Under the pieces are notes generated by a model. That model worked only from the letters and a program-made list of their open reading frames with translations. It ran no database searches and had not been told where the DNA came from. This document shows, one piece after another, positions 35,695 to 47,557 of a stretch of DNA of 64,000 nt (position 1 is the first letter of the stretch; each line of letters begins with the position of its first letter). Location: positions 287,870-351,869 of the forward strand of contig MU859068.1 of assembly GCA_033297205.1 (NCBI GenBank), read 5' to 3'. This stretch comes from Pseudoneurospora amorphoporcata (Eukaryota; Ascomycota; Sordariomycetes; Sordariales; Sordariaceae). A program made the position numbers and the translations under genes.

Positions 35695-36402
35695 ATGGCA
35701 CCACCAAGGAAGAACCAGAACCACGACGACAGGTCAGACACTCCCCACGAGGAGGGGGGAGGAGGAGGGAAAGGAGGCAAGAAGAATGGCCATACCGGAG
35801 GCACCAAGATGCGCCGAGGCGGAAGTTCCACGGGCTCGAGCCTACGTGAGGTGACCAACGCCGCCGCCGTTCTTGCGGCCGGTCCTACTTCACATCCTGC
35901 GACGACGACGATGACGACAACACAGTCGGAGGCAAGCAACCCAGGTGTACGTTGACTTGTCGTTCCCATCCCAGCCCTAGTCGCCATCCCAAATCTCCCA
36001 ATCGCAATTGGCTTCCACCCAATTGAATGTGCCCAAGCTAACCTGTCTCTCGTCTCTTCACAGCTCCAGTGGCCCGCCTTCGAGAGAGAAGTCCTACATG
36101 CCTACCGACGAGCCTACCGCCTCCAGACCCCGACCGCATACGCGAACCCCGTCCACCAATGGGTCCTCACCCAACCCGGCAGCGTCGGTCTATACTCGCC
36201 CACGATTGCGCGACGCAAGGAATACCGGAGGCAAAGCAAGGACCAGTTGACCAGCACGGTGCGCAAGCACTTCAACGGTCTCGGCGTCCAGGAGAACGAC
36301 ATCATTGTCGACTTTTTGCACAAGATCCGCACCTCCCAAGGCGTGTCCAAGAAGAAGGTTATCAAGCCGAGGGAATACATCACCTTGCCTCTGGAGGAAT
36401 GA
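35695..36402 (+). CDS. SAP30-like Sin3-binding histone deacetylase subunit
   Basis: Exons 35695-35946 and 36064-36402; the donor GTACGT and acceptor TTCACAG give phase 0. The product has 196 residues. The N-terminal ~84 residues are low complexity (Gly/Lys/Ser/Thr-rich, with KKNGHTGGTKMRRGG). The second exon is the SAP30 Sin3-binding domain: WPAFEREVLHAYRRAYRLQT, then RRKEYRRQSKDQLTSTVRKH and FNGLGVQENDIIVDFLHKIR. In yeast and animals SAP30 bridges Sin3 and the Rpd3/HDAC complex, so a nuclear role in transcriptional repression is likely. An alternative donor two bases upstream (GTGTAC) would shift the frame out of the domain, which settles the junction. Confidence 0.85.
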
Positions 36403-37293
36403 GTGGGGTGACGACATGGGCCTGGGAAGCTGACTCAGGGGGTTGCCTACGGACCCAACCCTCTTCTTCCACCACAGCTACCTATCGGTTGACGATGCTG
36501 TGGAAGAGTCCCCGATATTTTTTCGGTTCTTTTCTTTGTGGTTATTGACGATGCCTGCTTTGGGGCGGACTGGGGAACTGTATGGGCGCTATTCGGATAT
36601 CCTTGGTTTTTTTTTTTTTTCTTTTTTTCTGCCTTGATCGACTCGAACCAACCTGGCGCAATGGGCTCATGATGGTTATTTGGGGAATTATTTTTTACAC
36701 GGCAGGCACACACCGCACCATGGCAGGGCACATACGGGAATTTATATAGGAATTGATGATTTTGGTTACCACCCACGGACCAGAAATATTTTGGGACCCC
36801 AACCCCATCCCGTCCACCCCTTGGACCTCATAGTGCGGTGGGATCCCAGGCCATTGCGTCTAAGTTCGCCGTTGGTGTTGAGTGTTTTGCCGCAGCGCAA
36901 ATGGCGATTCGCGATTTGGAAGACGTTGCGGGGTGATTCTAGAGACTTCAGCGAGGTTCCCGGATTCCCCACCCACTTTTGCGCAGCTTTATAGAGTGCT
37001 CTGAATGCCAAGGCCGAACCCATCTCCCCCAACGGCCCAATGGCATTTGTAATTCTCGTAACCCTTTGCGAACTTCTCTCTCCCCACCATCGAAAAAAGG
37101 AAATCAACACGGCGTTTGTGTCAGGCTGTCCTCCGCGATACCGTTCGAGTTTCTGTCCACCCACACTCCTTGTTTTTGTCTAACGTTTTAGATGTCGTGA
37201 CAATTCTATGCTACTTGGCCCGCCGCACGCACTATCTACCGACGAAACCCGAACCCTCTCTCCTCTCCGCGTATAGATATCTAAAAGATCGAG
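36403..37293. other. Spacer between SAP30-like gene and MDJ1
   Basis: Holds the 3' end of the SAP30-like transcript, a T-rich tract (about 36607-36629) and the MDJ1 promoter. No gene was recognised. Confidence 0.5.
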
Positions 37294-39163
37294 ATGAAAT
37301 CCTCCGTTCTGCCCAAGGCGGCCCTCCCGGCTCGCCAGTTTTCCCCTGCGCAAATATGTCGTCGCCAGAGGTTTAGAACATGCGCCGGCAGGAACGCTTC
37401 CGCCGCTGGCTTTACTGTAGTTGCTAGGCCTCACAACAGCCGCTCGACGACACCCACTTCGACAACAAGTCCTGTCTCGAAGCCAAGGGTAAGGTCGCCG
37501 CCATGACGTCTTGTTTACTTTTTGCTCCGTGCGTTTCATGCCCCCATTGCTGACCAGCTCCTTTTGCTTGATCATAGACCTTCCACACCACCAACCGACT
37601 GCTTGCTACACCTCGCGACCCCTACGGCGTACTGGGTGTCGACAAGAGCGCCTCGCAATCCGACATCAAGAAGGCCTACTACGGCCTAGCAAAGAAGTAC
37701 CACCCCGATACGAACAAGGACGCCGACGCCAAGGACAAGTTCGCCGAGATCCAGTCCGCCTACGAAGTCCTATCCGACCCCGAGAAGAGGAAGCAGTTCG
37801 ACCAATTCGGTGCTGCTGGCTTCGACCCCTCAGGCGGCCAACCCGGCCCTGGTGGCGATCCCTTCGGTGGCGCGCACCCCTTCGGCGGTGGCTTCGGCGG
37901 ACGGGGCGGATTCGGTGCAAATATCAACCTCGATGACCTCTTCTCAGCTTTTACCGGCGGTCGCGGCGGTCCCTTTGGGGGTGGCGGTCCATTTGGGGGT
38001 GGCGGTCGGGGTCCGTTCCAGCAGGAGATTTTCGAGGGTGACGATATCGAGGTGCAGGTGCAGGTGTCGTTCATGGAGGCGGCCAAGGGAACAAAAAAGA
38101 CGGTCACGATTTTGCCCCTGACGGAATGCGGCACATGTGCCGGCAGCGGTCTGAAGAAGGGCACTCAGCGGTCGACCTGCAAGTCGTGCGGCGGCACCGG
38201 TCAAAAGGTCGTCACGGTCATGGGCGGCTTCCAGATGGGCACCGTCTGCAACGCCTGCAGCGGCAGCGGCATGGTGACGCCCAAGGGATCCGAGTGCAAG
38301 ACCTGCTCGGGCGACGGCGTGGTGCGGGAGCGCAAGACGATGGTGGTCGACATCCCGGGCGGTATCGAAGACGGCATGAAGCTACGCATCAGCGGCGAGG
38401 GCGACGCGCCCCCATTAGGCAGACAATCGAACCCCAATGCCCAGGGCACCAAGGGCGACCTATTCGTCCACGTCCGGGTTGCTCCCGACCCCAAGTTCCA
38501 GCGCCACGGTTCCGACATCCTCTACACGGCGACGATACCGCTCACCACGGCCATCCTCGGCGGCGAAGTCACTATCCCCACTCTCGAGGGCGACGCCAAG
38601 GTCCGTGTCGCCACCGGCACCAACACAGGCGATAAGATGACGATGGCGGGCAAGGGCATGCCCAAGCTGAAGGGCCGCCGCGGAGCCAAGGGTGACCTGC
38701 GCGTCGAGTTCCGCGTCAACATGCCCAAGTACCTGAGCCCAAACCAGCGCACGATAATCGAGATGCTAGCGGACGAAATGGGCGACAAGACGGCCAAGCG
38801 CGTCATGAACCTTCACAAGTCTTCGTCGACGTGAGACAACCCCGACATATACCCCCTTCTTTTGGATTGGATTGGATTACTTTTCTTGGGATGATAAGAG
38901 AGTCTTACGGTTCTCATTATGAATAATGGGTAAACATCCAGCTAACTTTTCGACGCTCGTCTAACAGGTCTGAGAGTTCTTCTTCTTCTTCCGCCAATAA
39001 CTCTGCTTCTTACGACCCCGAGGACCACAAAAATGAAGGCTTCCTCAAGTCGCTGTGGCATAACCTGACCAACCACCCTGCTCATCAGCAGAAGGATGGA
39101 ACGGAAGGACCGTCGTCTTCGACAGAGACGGAGACTAAGAAGGATGATACCAAGAAGGAGTAA
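37294..39163 (+). CDS. MDJ1: Mitochondrial DnaJ/Hsp40 chaperone (MDJ1)
   Basis: Three exons, 37294-37488, 37578-38830 and 38968-39163, frame closed, 547 residues. Exon 1 encodes an Arg/Ser-rich presequence for the mitochondrial matrix. The J-domain starts at DPYGVLGVDKSASQSDIKKA and carries the HPD motif in KKYHPDTNKD (about residues 82-145). A Gly/Phe-rich linker follows. Four CxxCxGxG-type zinc repeats come next (CGTCAGSG, CKSCGGTG, CNACSGSG, CKTCSGDG), then the C-terminal substrate-binding domain. Family members stimulate matrix Hsp70 (Ssc1) in protein folding and mtDNA maintenance. The last exon adds a 64-residue tail, Ser-rich then Lys/Glu-rich, containing EGFLKSLWHNLTNH, a block I recall in fungal MDJ1 proteins. 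The donor of intron 2 overlaps an in-frame TGA, so an unspliced mRNA would end the protein at SSST. Confidence 0.93.
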
Positions 39164-40675
39164 ACATGCCGCTCGCTCAGAGATATTTAGAAAAAGGGAA
39201 ATTGCATCATCCCACATCGGCGTCGGTGGGTGGAGATGACAACAGGCTAGTAACAATCTTGCCGGTCCGGTTATCTGTTTCCTTAAAACGCGCACCATAA
39301 TCAGACGTCGAGACGTCTTTCTACATCGACCACCTGGAACTCTAAAAAGATTGGGCGGCTACACTGTGGGGTGGACACTTGTTTTGCATGGGCGGTGTTT
39401 TGTTTGATGGGCGGCGGCGGCGGCATAAATCATTACGACGACGAGACTCAAAGACCGAGAGAAGGAAAGGGGGAAGAAGAAGAAGTGGAGAATTGTATAT
39501 CTAAGATGGTGAGATGTTGTAAGTTCTACCCAGATGAGATGAAAAATGGCATGTACACTATACACACTACTCTAGATACCGAGAACGCATTTGGATTCAG
39601 CTGTTCTGTATAGAACATCTCCAATTCTACTTTTGTGTGATATGGAAGAGATAACAATCACACACTTACAATACCTTCAACAATTCTCCATCATGTTCTC
39701 CATTCATATCTCCTGTGGTATCCGGGGAATATTTGCTAAAACTGAGGCCGCTTGGTCGGTGCTACTCGGTCAATTTCTCGGGCGCACTTAGAGTTGGGAC
39801 CATATCACCTCGACAGCTTTGACTCGCCTAGGTGAGTGAGTGGTGAAGCGAGGAGAAAGGATGCCTCGGGCGTTGGGTGAAACGTTTGGCGCAACGAAGT
39901 GAAAAGGAACACATTCACGCGCGGGGAAGGAAAACCACACAGTTCCTGCTCTGAATGCTACGCTACGCTACGCTCCCTCCTCCCAACGAACGGCGAACTG
40001 GTCGGTAAACTCGGGCGACTCCAGAAATACATACCCACGACCCGGACACTCAAAAATTCCGATGGACGACTAGTGTAAACGCACTGCAACTCCCCGCGGG
40101 CCGATTCAAACCTATCCTATTGACGAACGGTGGCCAAGGGCCCGAGGGGTGGTGCCCAGGTAGGAGATGGGCCGAGCCGATGCGGAGAATCCCTGGAGTT
40201 TCTCGTCGCCCCCCCCCTCCCCCAACCACCTGTCACAGCAGCATACAACGTCATGAGCTATGTACCATTCTGATGTTTTCTTCGATTTTGTCTGGAAGCG
40301 ATTCTCCAAGTGGTGAATCGAGACTTTCCCCATTCGTCAAGGCCCAGGTGCTCTAGAGGAAAATCTGTGGGGTAGATGTGGTATGGAGGAATGAGGAGAT
40401 AGGTAATCAAGGTTCTCGGGGAATATCGTCGATTCGACCTTGCCTCGCTTGATAGATTAATTCCTGGTCCAGACTCATTGGTCTCTTGGGCAATGTCACG
40501 CTTCCAGCAGGCCTGTCAGGGTAGGTTGGTTGAAAAGAAGGGGAAAATGTGTATATATACCCCCTATGTCTCGTCCTACGCGATGATCCCTTCTGGCCTT
40601 CTGACGATCTTCGCCAGTCCCTCTTTCGCCTCAGGTCCACTGGCTCCGGTTTCAATCCTCCTCGAGTTTCTCAAG
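39164..40675. promoter_or_regulatory. Intergenic region with the glucoamylase promoter
   Basis: No gene seen. A GCTAC tandem lies near 39958-39977 and a poly-C stretch near 40208-40223. The last 500 bases hold CreA-type SYGGRG hexamers: GCGGAG at 40182-40187, CTGGAG at 40193-40198 and GTGGGG at 40367-40372. Such sites mediate carbon catabolite repression in other fungi. Single hexamers arise often by chance. Confidence 0.4.
40552..40559 (+). promoter_or_regulatory. TATA box of the glucoamylase gene
   Basis: TATATATA lies 117-124 bases before the start codon at 40676, a normal position for a strongly regulated fungal gene with a leader of about 80-90 nt. Confidence 0.55.
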
Positions 40676-42819
40676 ATGGTTCATCTCACGCAAGTTGTCT
40701 TTGCCGGACTGGTGGCATGGCCTACTATTGTCACTGCCGCTGCTACTGGTGACAATAAGGCATGGCCTCAGAGTGTCTCGTTGAAGTCCTTCATTGGCAC
40801 TGGTAAGAGCTTCCGCTGCGTTGAAAATAACCTATGGAACTACTGAACTGACATTCCTCATCTCTCAGAACAAAAGATTGCCCTGGATGGAGTCCTAGCC
40901 AACATCGGACCCAACGGGACCAGGGTCCCGGGAGCAGGGCCCGGCATCGTCATCGCCAGTCCTACCAAGGAGAACCCTAACTGTTTGTCAAACCTGCCCT
41001 ATACTCGAAAGCCTCCAGCTTCCTACTAATCACCGTCGCTTACTTCCAGACTTCTACACCTGGACTCGCGACGCCGCCCTAACCTACAAGACCCTTGTGG
41101 ACGAGTTCCTCTTTGGCAACAAGGCTCTCCAGCCCTACATCGAAGACTACATCCACTCCCAGGCCGTCCTACAAACCGTTACGAACCCTTCCGGCAAGCT
41201 CCTCCCCTCGGGAGCCGGGCTAGGCGAGCCCAAGTTCAACGCGGACGGCAGCCGGTATAACGGGAACTGGGGCCGACCGCAGAGGGACGGGCCGGCGCTG
41301 AGAGCGATTGCTTTGATCGAGTATAGCAATTACCTCGTTAAGAATGAGGAGAAGGAGAGGGTGAAGAAGGTGATCTGGCCGGTGATTGCTAATGATTTGG
41401 CTTATGTGGGACAATACTGGTGAGTCTTCCTGTCATATCCAAACGTTTGACTTGCCAGATCCTGATCAGGGCGCGTACAGGAACTCAACAACCTTCGACC
41501 TCTGGGAAGAAGTCTCCGGCACCTCATTCTTCACCACGCAATCCCAATACCGCTCCCTGGTCACCGGCTCCGCCCTTGCCTCCTCTCTCGGCTTATCTTG
41601 CGACGCATGCACCACGCAAGCCCCGCAAATCCTCTGCTTCCTCAACTCGCCCGCCTTCTTCGACTCCGCAAAAGGCCACTTGCTGGGAAACATCAACATC
41701 CTCAGCTTTTCGCGCTCCGGCATCGACGCCAACACGCTCCTGGGCCCCCTTGCCGCCTTCGACGTCAATGCTAAATGCGACTCGCCCACCCTGCAGCCGT
41801 GTCACTCAAAGGTCCTAAGTACCTTCAAGGTCCTCGTTGATACCTTCCGTGACCCCAAGCTCTATCCCATCAACGCCGGGATCCAAAAAACAAAGGGCGT
41901 GGCGCTGGGAAGGTATCCAGAGGATATCTACTACACCGGTAACCCATGGTACCTAATCACCTTGGGAGCCGCCGAGCTGCTCTACGACGCGGTAGCGCAG
42001 TGGGAGAAACAGGGGTTTGTGGCCGTGGACAAGACGAACGAAGGGTTCTTCAAGACCATCTACCCCCTCGCCCGCGCGGGAACCATCTACCGCGCCTGGC
42101 CCGTCCTCAACGGGCTCTCCGCGTTTTCCGCAATCCTCTCGGCCGTCACGACCTACGCCGACTCCTTTGTGAGTGTCGTGCAGCGCTATACGCCCGCCTC
42201 CGGCTCCTTGGCCGAACAGTTCCTCAAGACCGCGCCGGGAACTCCCACCTCGGCAGATAACTTGACCTGGTCCTTCGCTTCCTTCCTATCCATGACTCGC
42301 CGCCGCCAAAAACAGTTCCCTACCTCCTGGGTCCCGTCCTCCTCCTCGTCCTCCTCACTTACCAAGGTTCCCTCCACCTGCCAAGCAACCTCCTTCAAGG
42401 GCACCTACGCCCCCGCCCTCTCAGCCGGCGCCCCCAACCTGACCATCACCTGCCAGTCCACCATTTTGTTCCAGGTCAACGCGTCCACCTATTACGGCGA
42501 AAACATTTACTTGACGGGTAACTCGTCTGACCTGGGCAACTGGGACTTGGGGCAGGCGATCCCAATGCAGAGCAGTAACTATACCAGCGAGAGACCGTTG
42601 TGGTTTGCCAAGGTGCCGTTGACGGCGGGGGAGAATGTCAGGTATGCGTTTGTGAGAGAGCAGGATTGTGGACAGGGGTGGATTTGGGAGGATGTGGATG
42701 TGACAAAAGGAAACAGGACGGTGAGCGTGCCGGCTTGTGTGGAGGGCGAGGAGGAGACGGTTAGGGGAGAGACGGATGATGCCTTTAGGGGGAAGGGGGG
42801 CAGTTCGGGGGGTTGTTAA
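40676..42819 (+). CDS. Secreted glucoamylase, GH15 with CBM20
   Basis: Exons 40676-40802, 40869-40982, 41050-41419 and 41481-42819 total 1950 nt, 649 residues, in phase throughout. A signal peptide (MVHLTQVVFAGLVAWPTIVTAA) precedes a GH15 catalytic domain (to about residue 490) that releases glucose from the non-reducing ends of starch. Landmarks are YFYTWTRDAALTYKTLVDEF, the general acid Glu213 in FDLWEEVSGTSFF, NPWYLITLGAAELLYDA and the general base Glu449 in GSLAEQF. These assignments are by analogy with Aspergillus Glu179 and Glu400. A starch-binding CBM20 follows at about 520-630 (YYGENIYLTGNSSDLGNWDL). The Ser-rich linker is very short (about 15 residues), and the protein ends in an unusual acidic, then Gly-rich and terminal-Cys tail after the CBM20. 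Introns are at positions usual for fungal glucoamylase. Convergent with the MFS gene. Confidence 0.95.
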
Positions 42820-43317
42820 GGAATGTGGGTTGTGGGAGAGATGGCAGTGAATGAATACAAGTTTGGATCAAGACACTTTGGTAGTAGAGTTCAGCTTGTT
42901 GTTCAATACACTTTAATACTTTTACCTCGGCTTTTCCTATCTACCTACAGTATCATGACATCGCGTTCAGATTCCTATCAAACCTCGTTTAAACCCGAAC
43001 CCGTTCAGTGCCTCATCCCTCCATCGGCCAGGCCAGTAACATAATGCTCGTGATTGATAATACAGGTAGTTATCCAAATAGGTACTCCAATTCGTCATAC
43101 TACTTACCTTCTATTCTCGGCCGATACCCATTTTCCAACCTAAGGTATGTGAAGAAACGCCAGTGACTCCTATCCTGATCCCCGCTTGAATACCTACAAA
43201 GTTGCTTTCCCGAACTACATCATCATGTATCCCAACTCGTTTACTCTATCACCTCTTAAAACACTGTCCCTTTTCCCCATCACACTCATGTTAGGTGCCT
43301 GTAAGAAAAAAAAAAAA
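42820..43317. other. Convergent spacer, glucoamylase and MFS 3' ends
   Basis: About 500 bases holding two 3' untranslated regions. An A-run at 43305-43317 abuts the MFS stop codon. No gene seen. Confidence 0.6.
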
Positions 43318-45515
43318 TCAAGCAGCAGGACTAGGAAGCTCCTTCATTTCCTGACTCGCCGTATTCCTCTGCTCCACCCTCTGATCGCTGGATCTAGGAT
43401 TGCCCTTAGCGGAGCCCGGAGACCCAGGTGTCACATATGCCGGCGGCGGCTTTGTCAACACCCCTCCTGACTGCCTACCCTCAGACGCGAGTGATTCTCG
43501 CCTCGACTTCCGGCTTCTGAGATGTTGTTGCGAGAGTCCTTCCGCTGGCGCTTCCTTCTTAGCCATTATCAACCCATTCGTCGTTAATCCTTCTTCTGAG
43601 GGGCCATTTTGAGGGAAGGATGATGAGGGATGGAGAAGACCTTCGTTGGGCCCTTGAGGTCCAGTTGCGGGAGTTTGTGACTGTGGTGGTCCTTGTCTTC
43701 CCTTCTTGACGCTCTTCCACTCCATTCCGAAAGCGCAGAGCAGAGAGGCAAATGCGAGGCCCATGGCTGCTAAGAAGATGCGCTGACAGGCATAGTTGTA
43801 TGCGCCGAGTACGCGGTCTTTGTACTCCGGTGGTACTTCATTGGTGAGCTGCGTTGCGCCCTCGTTGACGATGACATGGCCTCCGATACCAGGGATTCCG
43901 GACAGTTTCTTGACGAGAAGGTTGCTGAGGATGGTCTGACCAACTGATGTGAAGACGGCACCGCCCAGTTGTTGAACAAAGAAGTTAATGGCAATGCCTG
44001 TGCTGACATCTTCCTTGGGCAATACCGTCTGGATGGCCAAACCTGAAGTCTGCATTCCAAAGCCGAGACCGAAGCCTGTCAGGAACTGGAAGGCGACCCA
44101 GTGCGAAGACGGACTGCCTGGGTTCAGTGTGCTCATGAGACCCTCGCCAACCGACATGATTGAGGGAGCGACGAGCATAGATGGTACATAATATCCAATC
44201 TTCTGGGTAATGATACCGGCAATGATACTTGAAACGACGAGGCTGAGAACGAGCGGGAGTGTGTAGATGCCCGACTTGATGGGATCGACCTGCTTGACGG
44301 TTTGGACTAGTAATAACATTATTGGTCAACTGCAGTTTGGACGAAAAGGGGCTGATGTTGGATGAAAACTTACACCATATTGGTACGTAATACACCATCA
44401 TAAGCATAGACCCTGCCAAGAAGAAGGTAAAGGAGGTACCAAAAGCCACGCTCCTCTGTGTTATCACCTTTGGCGGCACCATAGCCGTCTTGGGTTTCAA
44501 AATCTGAACAAGGATGAAAGCCGCGGTACATGCCCCGAAGACCGCGAAGAGGAGAATGATACGCCATGAATTCCACGCATAGGTCGAGCCAGCCCACTGT
44601 AAGGCAAGCAAAAGACACACAGTTCCAGGAAGGAAGAAGATCATGCCAATGGGGTCCAGGCGTTTGATATGTACGGCAAGGCTAGCAGGTGCGCGCTTCT
44701 CTTTCGGCGGGTTCCAGAAGAAAACCATGAAGATAAAGCTAACAGCACCGACGGGCAAGTTGATGTAAAAACACCAACGCCATGTGACACCGCTCGTGAA
44801 GGCTCCACCGATCAAGGGGCCCATAACCGACGCGATACCGAACACCATGCCAAAGAGACCTTGGAAGGCAGGCCTGCGGTGTAAGGGGATCATAGGAATC
44901 ATGATCAACATGCAGCCTGAGAAGATACCGGCGGAAGCCATGCCGGCAATGGCGCGGCCGACAATAAAAACGGTTGAGTTTGGTGCCGCACCGCAGATGG
45001 CAGAGCCAATTTCGAAGACGACAACGCTGCCTAGAAAGACCCTATAGACAGAGAGTTGATGTTAGCCTCTGTATCCACTTTGTTATTTAACCATAACCGG
45101 ACGAAGACACTGACCATTTCATATCATAAAACTTGTAGATGCGCCCATATACAAGTTGAGCACACGAGGTGGTCAACATGTAAGCGGAACCATACCATCC
45201 AATATCGCCCAAAGCATTGAACTCGTCCGAGATGCGCGGAACGGCGGTCGCGATAATTGTCCTATCGAGAGCGACGAGAAACAGCGCCATAAAGTTGCAC
45301 AACAGGGTCAACCAGAACAATAGACTCTTTGGCTTGTACAGTTCGTGCTCTGTTGGATGCGGTGGGCCCGTAGGCGGCGGAGTCGGCGAGAGCTTTTCGA
45401 CATCGTTTGGTTCTGCCATGCTACCAGCACCCCTAGATTCGTCTCCTGGGCGGTTCTGAGGGCTTGACTTGCCACTGCTACTGAGGGACGCGGTGGACTG
45501 CGAGACGGTAGCCAT
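43318..45515 (-). CDS. MFS drug/metabolite exporter, DHA2 (14-TM) type
   Basis: Exons 45515-45115, 45041-44374 and 44306-43318 on the minus strand; 2058 nt, 685 residues. The start is the first ATG (MATVSQSTASLSS); the frame upstream has none. After a ~90-residue Ser/Pro-rich cytosolic N-terminus, the first helices read LLFWLTLLCNFMALFLVALD, followed by DRTIIATAVPRISDEF and WYGSAYMLTTSCAQLVYGRI, diagnostic of the fungal DHA2 family of proton-driven exporters. Later segments include GPLIGGAFTSGVTWRWCFYINLPVGA. The C-terminal ~130 residues are hydrophilic, Pro/Ser-rich and unusually long. Relatives export mycotoxins or fungicides, or serve general efflux. The substrate is unknown and no biosynthetic cluster adjoins. 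The introns have GTCAGT and GTAAGT donors. Confidence 0.92.
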
Positions 45516-47361
45516 TATGGATGGGTTGGTTCGGAACAGTTGGTGGGAGGTCGCAGAAAGATGGAAAGGAAGGCGACGGGGCCCCGTGGGAAAAGGAGGA
45601 CCAGCCTGCCGGACGGGAGGGGCGGGGACAGAGTGCGACCGAGACACTTGTTGTGATCCGATGACCGATGGGGGATTCGTCCTGAGAGCCTATGACAAAC
45701 AGGTCTCTCCTCGTTGGGTCTCCTTCTCCTCCTGTTCCTGGTGTTCCTCCTCTGCTTCTCTCCTTCTTCTCGCGCTGGATACTGGCAGCCTTGGTGACGA
45801 AGGGGGCTAGTCTCGAGGTCTCACAAAACGAGTTCGGGTAATCAGACGAAACAACAAACGGCCGGGCCGGCTAATTGGTCATGCCCCAACACGCCAATCA
45901 TCCAGGTATGAGGTTCCGGAATCGTGTGGTTGTTGAGATGAGACGTAACGAGGTGAGGTTAAGGTGACGCACGGGGAGTGAGGTGAGTGAGCCAAGCCTT
46001 TAAGGAGATGCGGGAAGTATGTAAACAAAAAGTTGAAAGACGGGAAGCAAGTAAACAAGTGAAACACAATCAGAGGTGCGTCTGAGATATGCCGAACCAA
46101 ATGCGCTTGCTTGCGAGTGTACTAATGATGCTTACTGCCGTAGAGGTATCCTGGCTGTGGTTAGAAGCGCAGAAAAAAAAAGAAGAGGGAGAACAAAGCA
46201 AAAGAAGAAGAAAAGGCAGTGTCGCGCACGCGGTTGTCTATATAAGACACCTTCTTGGTCTCGGACATAAAAAGCAACCAGCGTGGAGGCACTTTGACAG
46301 CCCCCGGAGGCTGCCTGGCTTTGGGCAGGCGTAGATGACGGGTGACGGCAAGTATGGGACCGTGGATCCGTGTATTCAAAGATCCATCCGTCAAACCATC
46401 TAGCTATTAACAAGCACATCGGGCCCTCAACCTTGGCCCACGGCGCCGCGTCAGGATGACTGTGGTCCGAAAGGCCTGAGTTACTGTACATGGACATGGA
46501 CATGGACCTGGGACGCACATCCACCGGACATGTGGGAGATCCAATCTATGTGCCTCGAGTAGGGGTTTTCGGATTCCTCAGTGGTCCCCATGTATATGCT
46601 CCATGTAGGTAGAGATATGTCACAGCCAGTAGAGGCATTCTGCCCCGTTCTGTCGGGATATGCATCTTTGTGATATTGGATGACGGGTGCGAGATGGATG
46701 GAGGGGTGGGGAACCGAGTCAACGAAGAGGAGGAAGGGAGGCGGACGAACGATAGGCGAAGTGAAGCGAGTGCCCCTGGCTATCTTTTCCCATTTCGCCA
46801 ACCCAAGGGCTGCTATCTTGGGCATTGAAGAGGACGGAAATATTGGTGTTCCCAAGTCCATCACTGCAATTTGTCAACGAAGGGGAAAGATGTCGGAGCA
46901 TCGGAGGTTTGGATGCAGACTCTGCATTCCACTTACTCACTCTGTCCTCCCTGCGCGACAATTGCCTGTTTCTGACCTGATTACCCGGACCACTCCTGCC
47001 TATCCTGTGTGTGTCTTCCCATCACGCCTGGCCAAAATGGCATCGTGTACCTTGCGCCAAGCGGAGAAAGGGAAGGAGTTCCCCATCGCAAGATCCGCTC
47101 CTGCAGGTTCCATGAGCGCGGTTTCGTGTGGAGCTGGACTGGACGGCCGAACGTCCTCATTTGGTCTTGGCTTTCGGCATGCGGCGCTGGTGGCTTTTTC
47201 CCAGGCTTAGCGTCTTGATGGCACAGACGGAGGTCGGCCCATGCAAGAACCGACGTTGTGTGTTGTGTTTTGGTCAAGTTTAGCGTTCGTCTCCAGCGAT
47301 CTACAGGTGGGTTTAGCGGCTCTTGGTGGAATCAGCACCCTGTCTGGGGTCCATCCCTTTA
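45516..47361. other. Upstream region of the MFS gene
   Basis: Promoter side of the exporter, then mixed DNA to the MITE at 47362. The plus-strand frame 46680-47210 (176 codons) has no recognisable domain or gene structure. Confidence 0.45.
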
Positions 47362-47557
47362 GCCGTGAAATTGTATCTTTTCTTGGCAGTGCTACCCTCT
47401 ACCTGCAGTACTTGGTGGCCTTCCAAAAATTCGCCAAACGCGCGCAAAAACCAACCAAACCCAGGTGTCTGCGTGGCCAAGAAGTACCAGTGGATAAAAA
47501 TAACACCAACCGATTGGTCAAAAACGGCCTTGGCAAAAGAGGATACATTTTCACGGC
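47362..47557. mobile_element. 196-bp MITE, family A, complete copy
   Basis: The left end GCCGTGAAATTGTATC and the right end, read on the minus strand, GCCGTGAAAATGTATC differ by one base. Both sides are flanked by TA (47360-47361 and 47558-47559), giving a 196-bp element typical of a non-autonomous Tc1/mariner-type transposon. Bases from about 47400 to the right end match a second copy in inverted orientation at 62819-62985, with roughly four of five bases identical. Both copies stay open in the frame that includes FAKRAQKPTK and CLRGQEV. That might reflect a remnant of an internal coding part or simply common descent of a short sequence. Confidence 0.8.
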
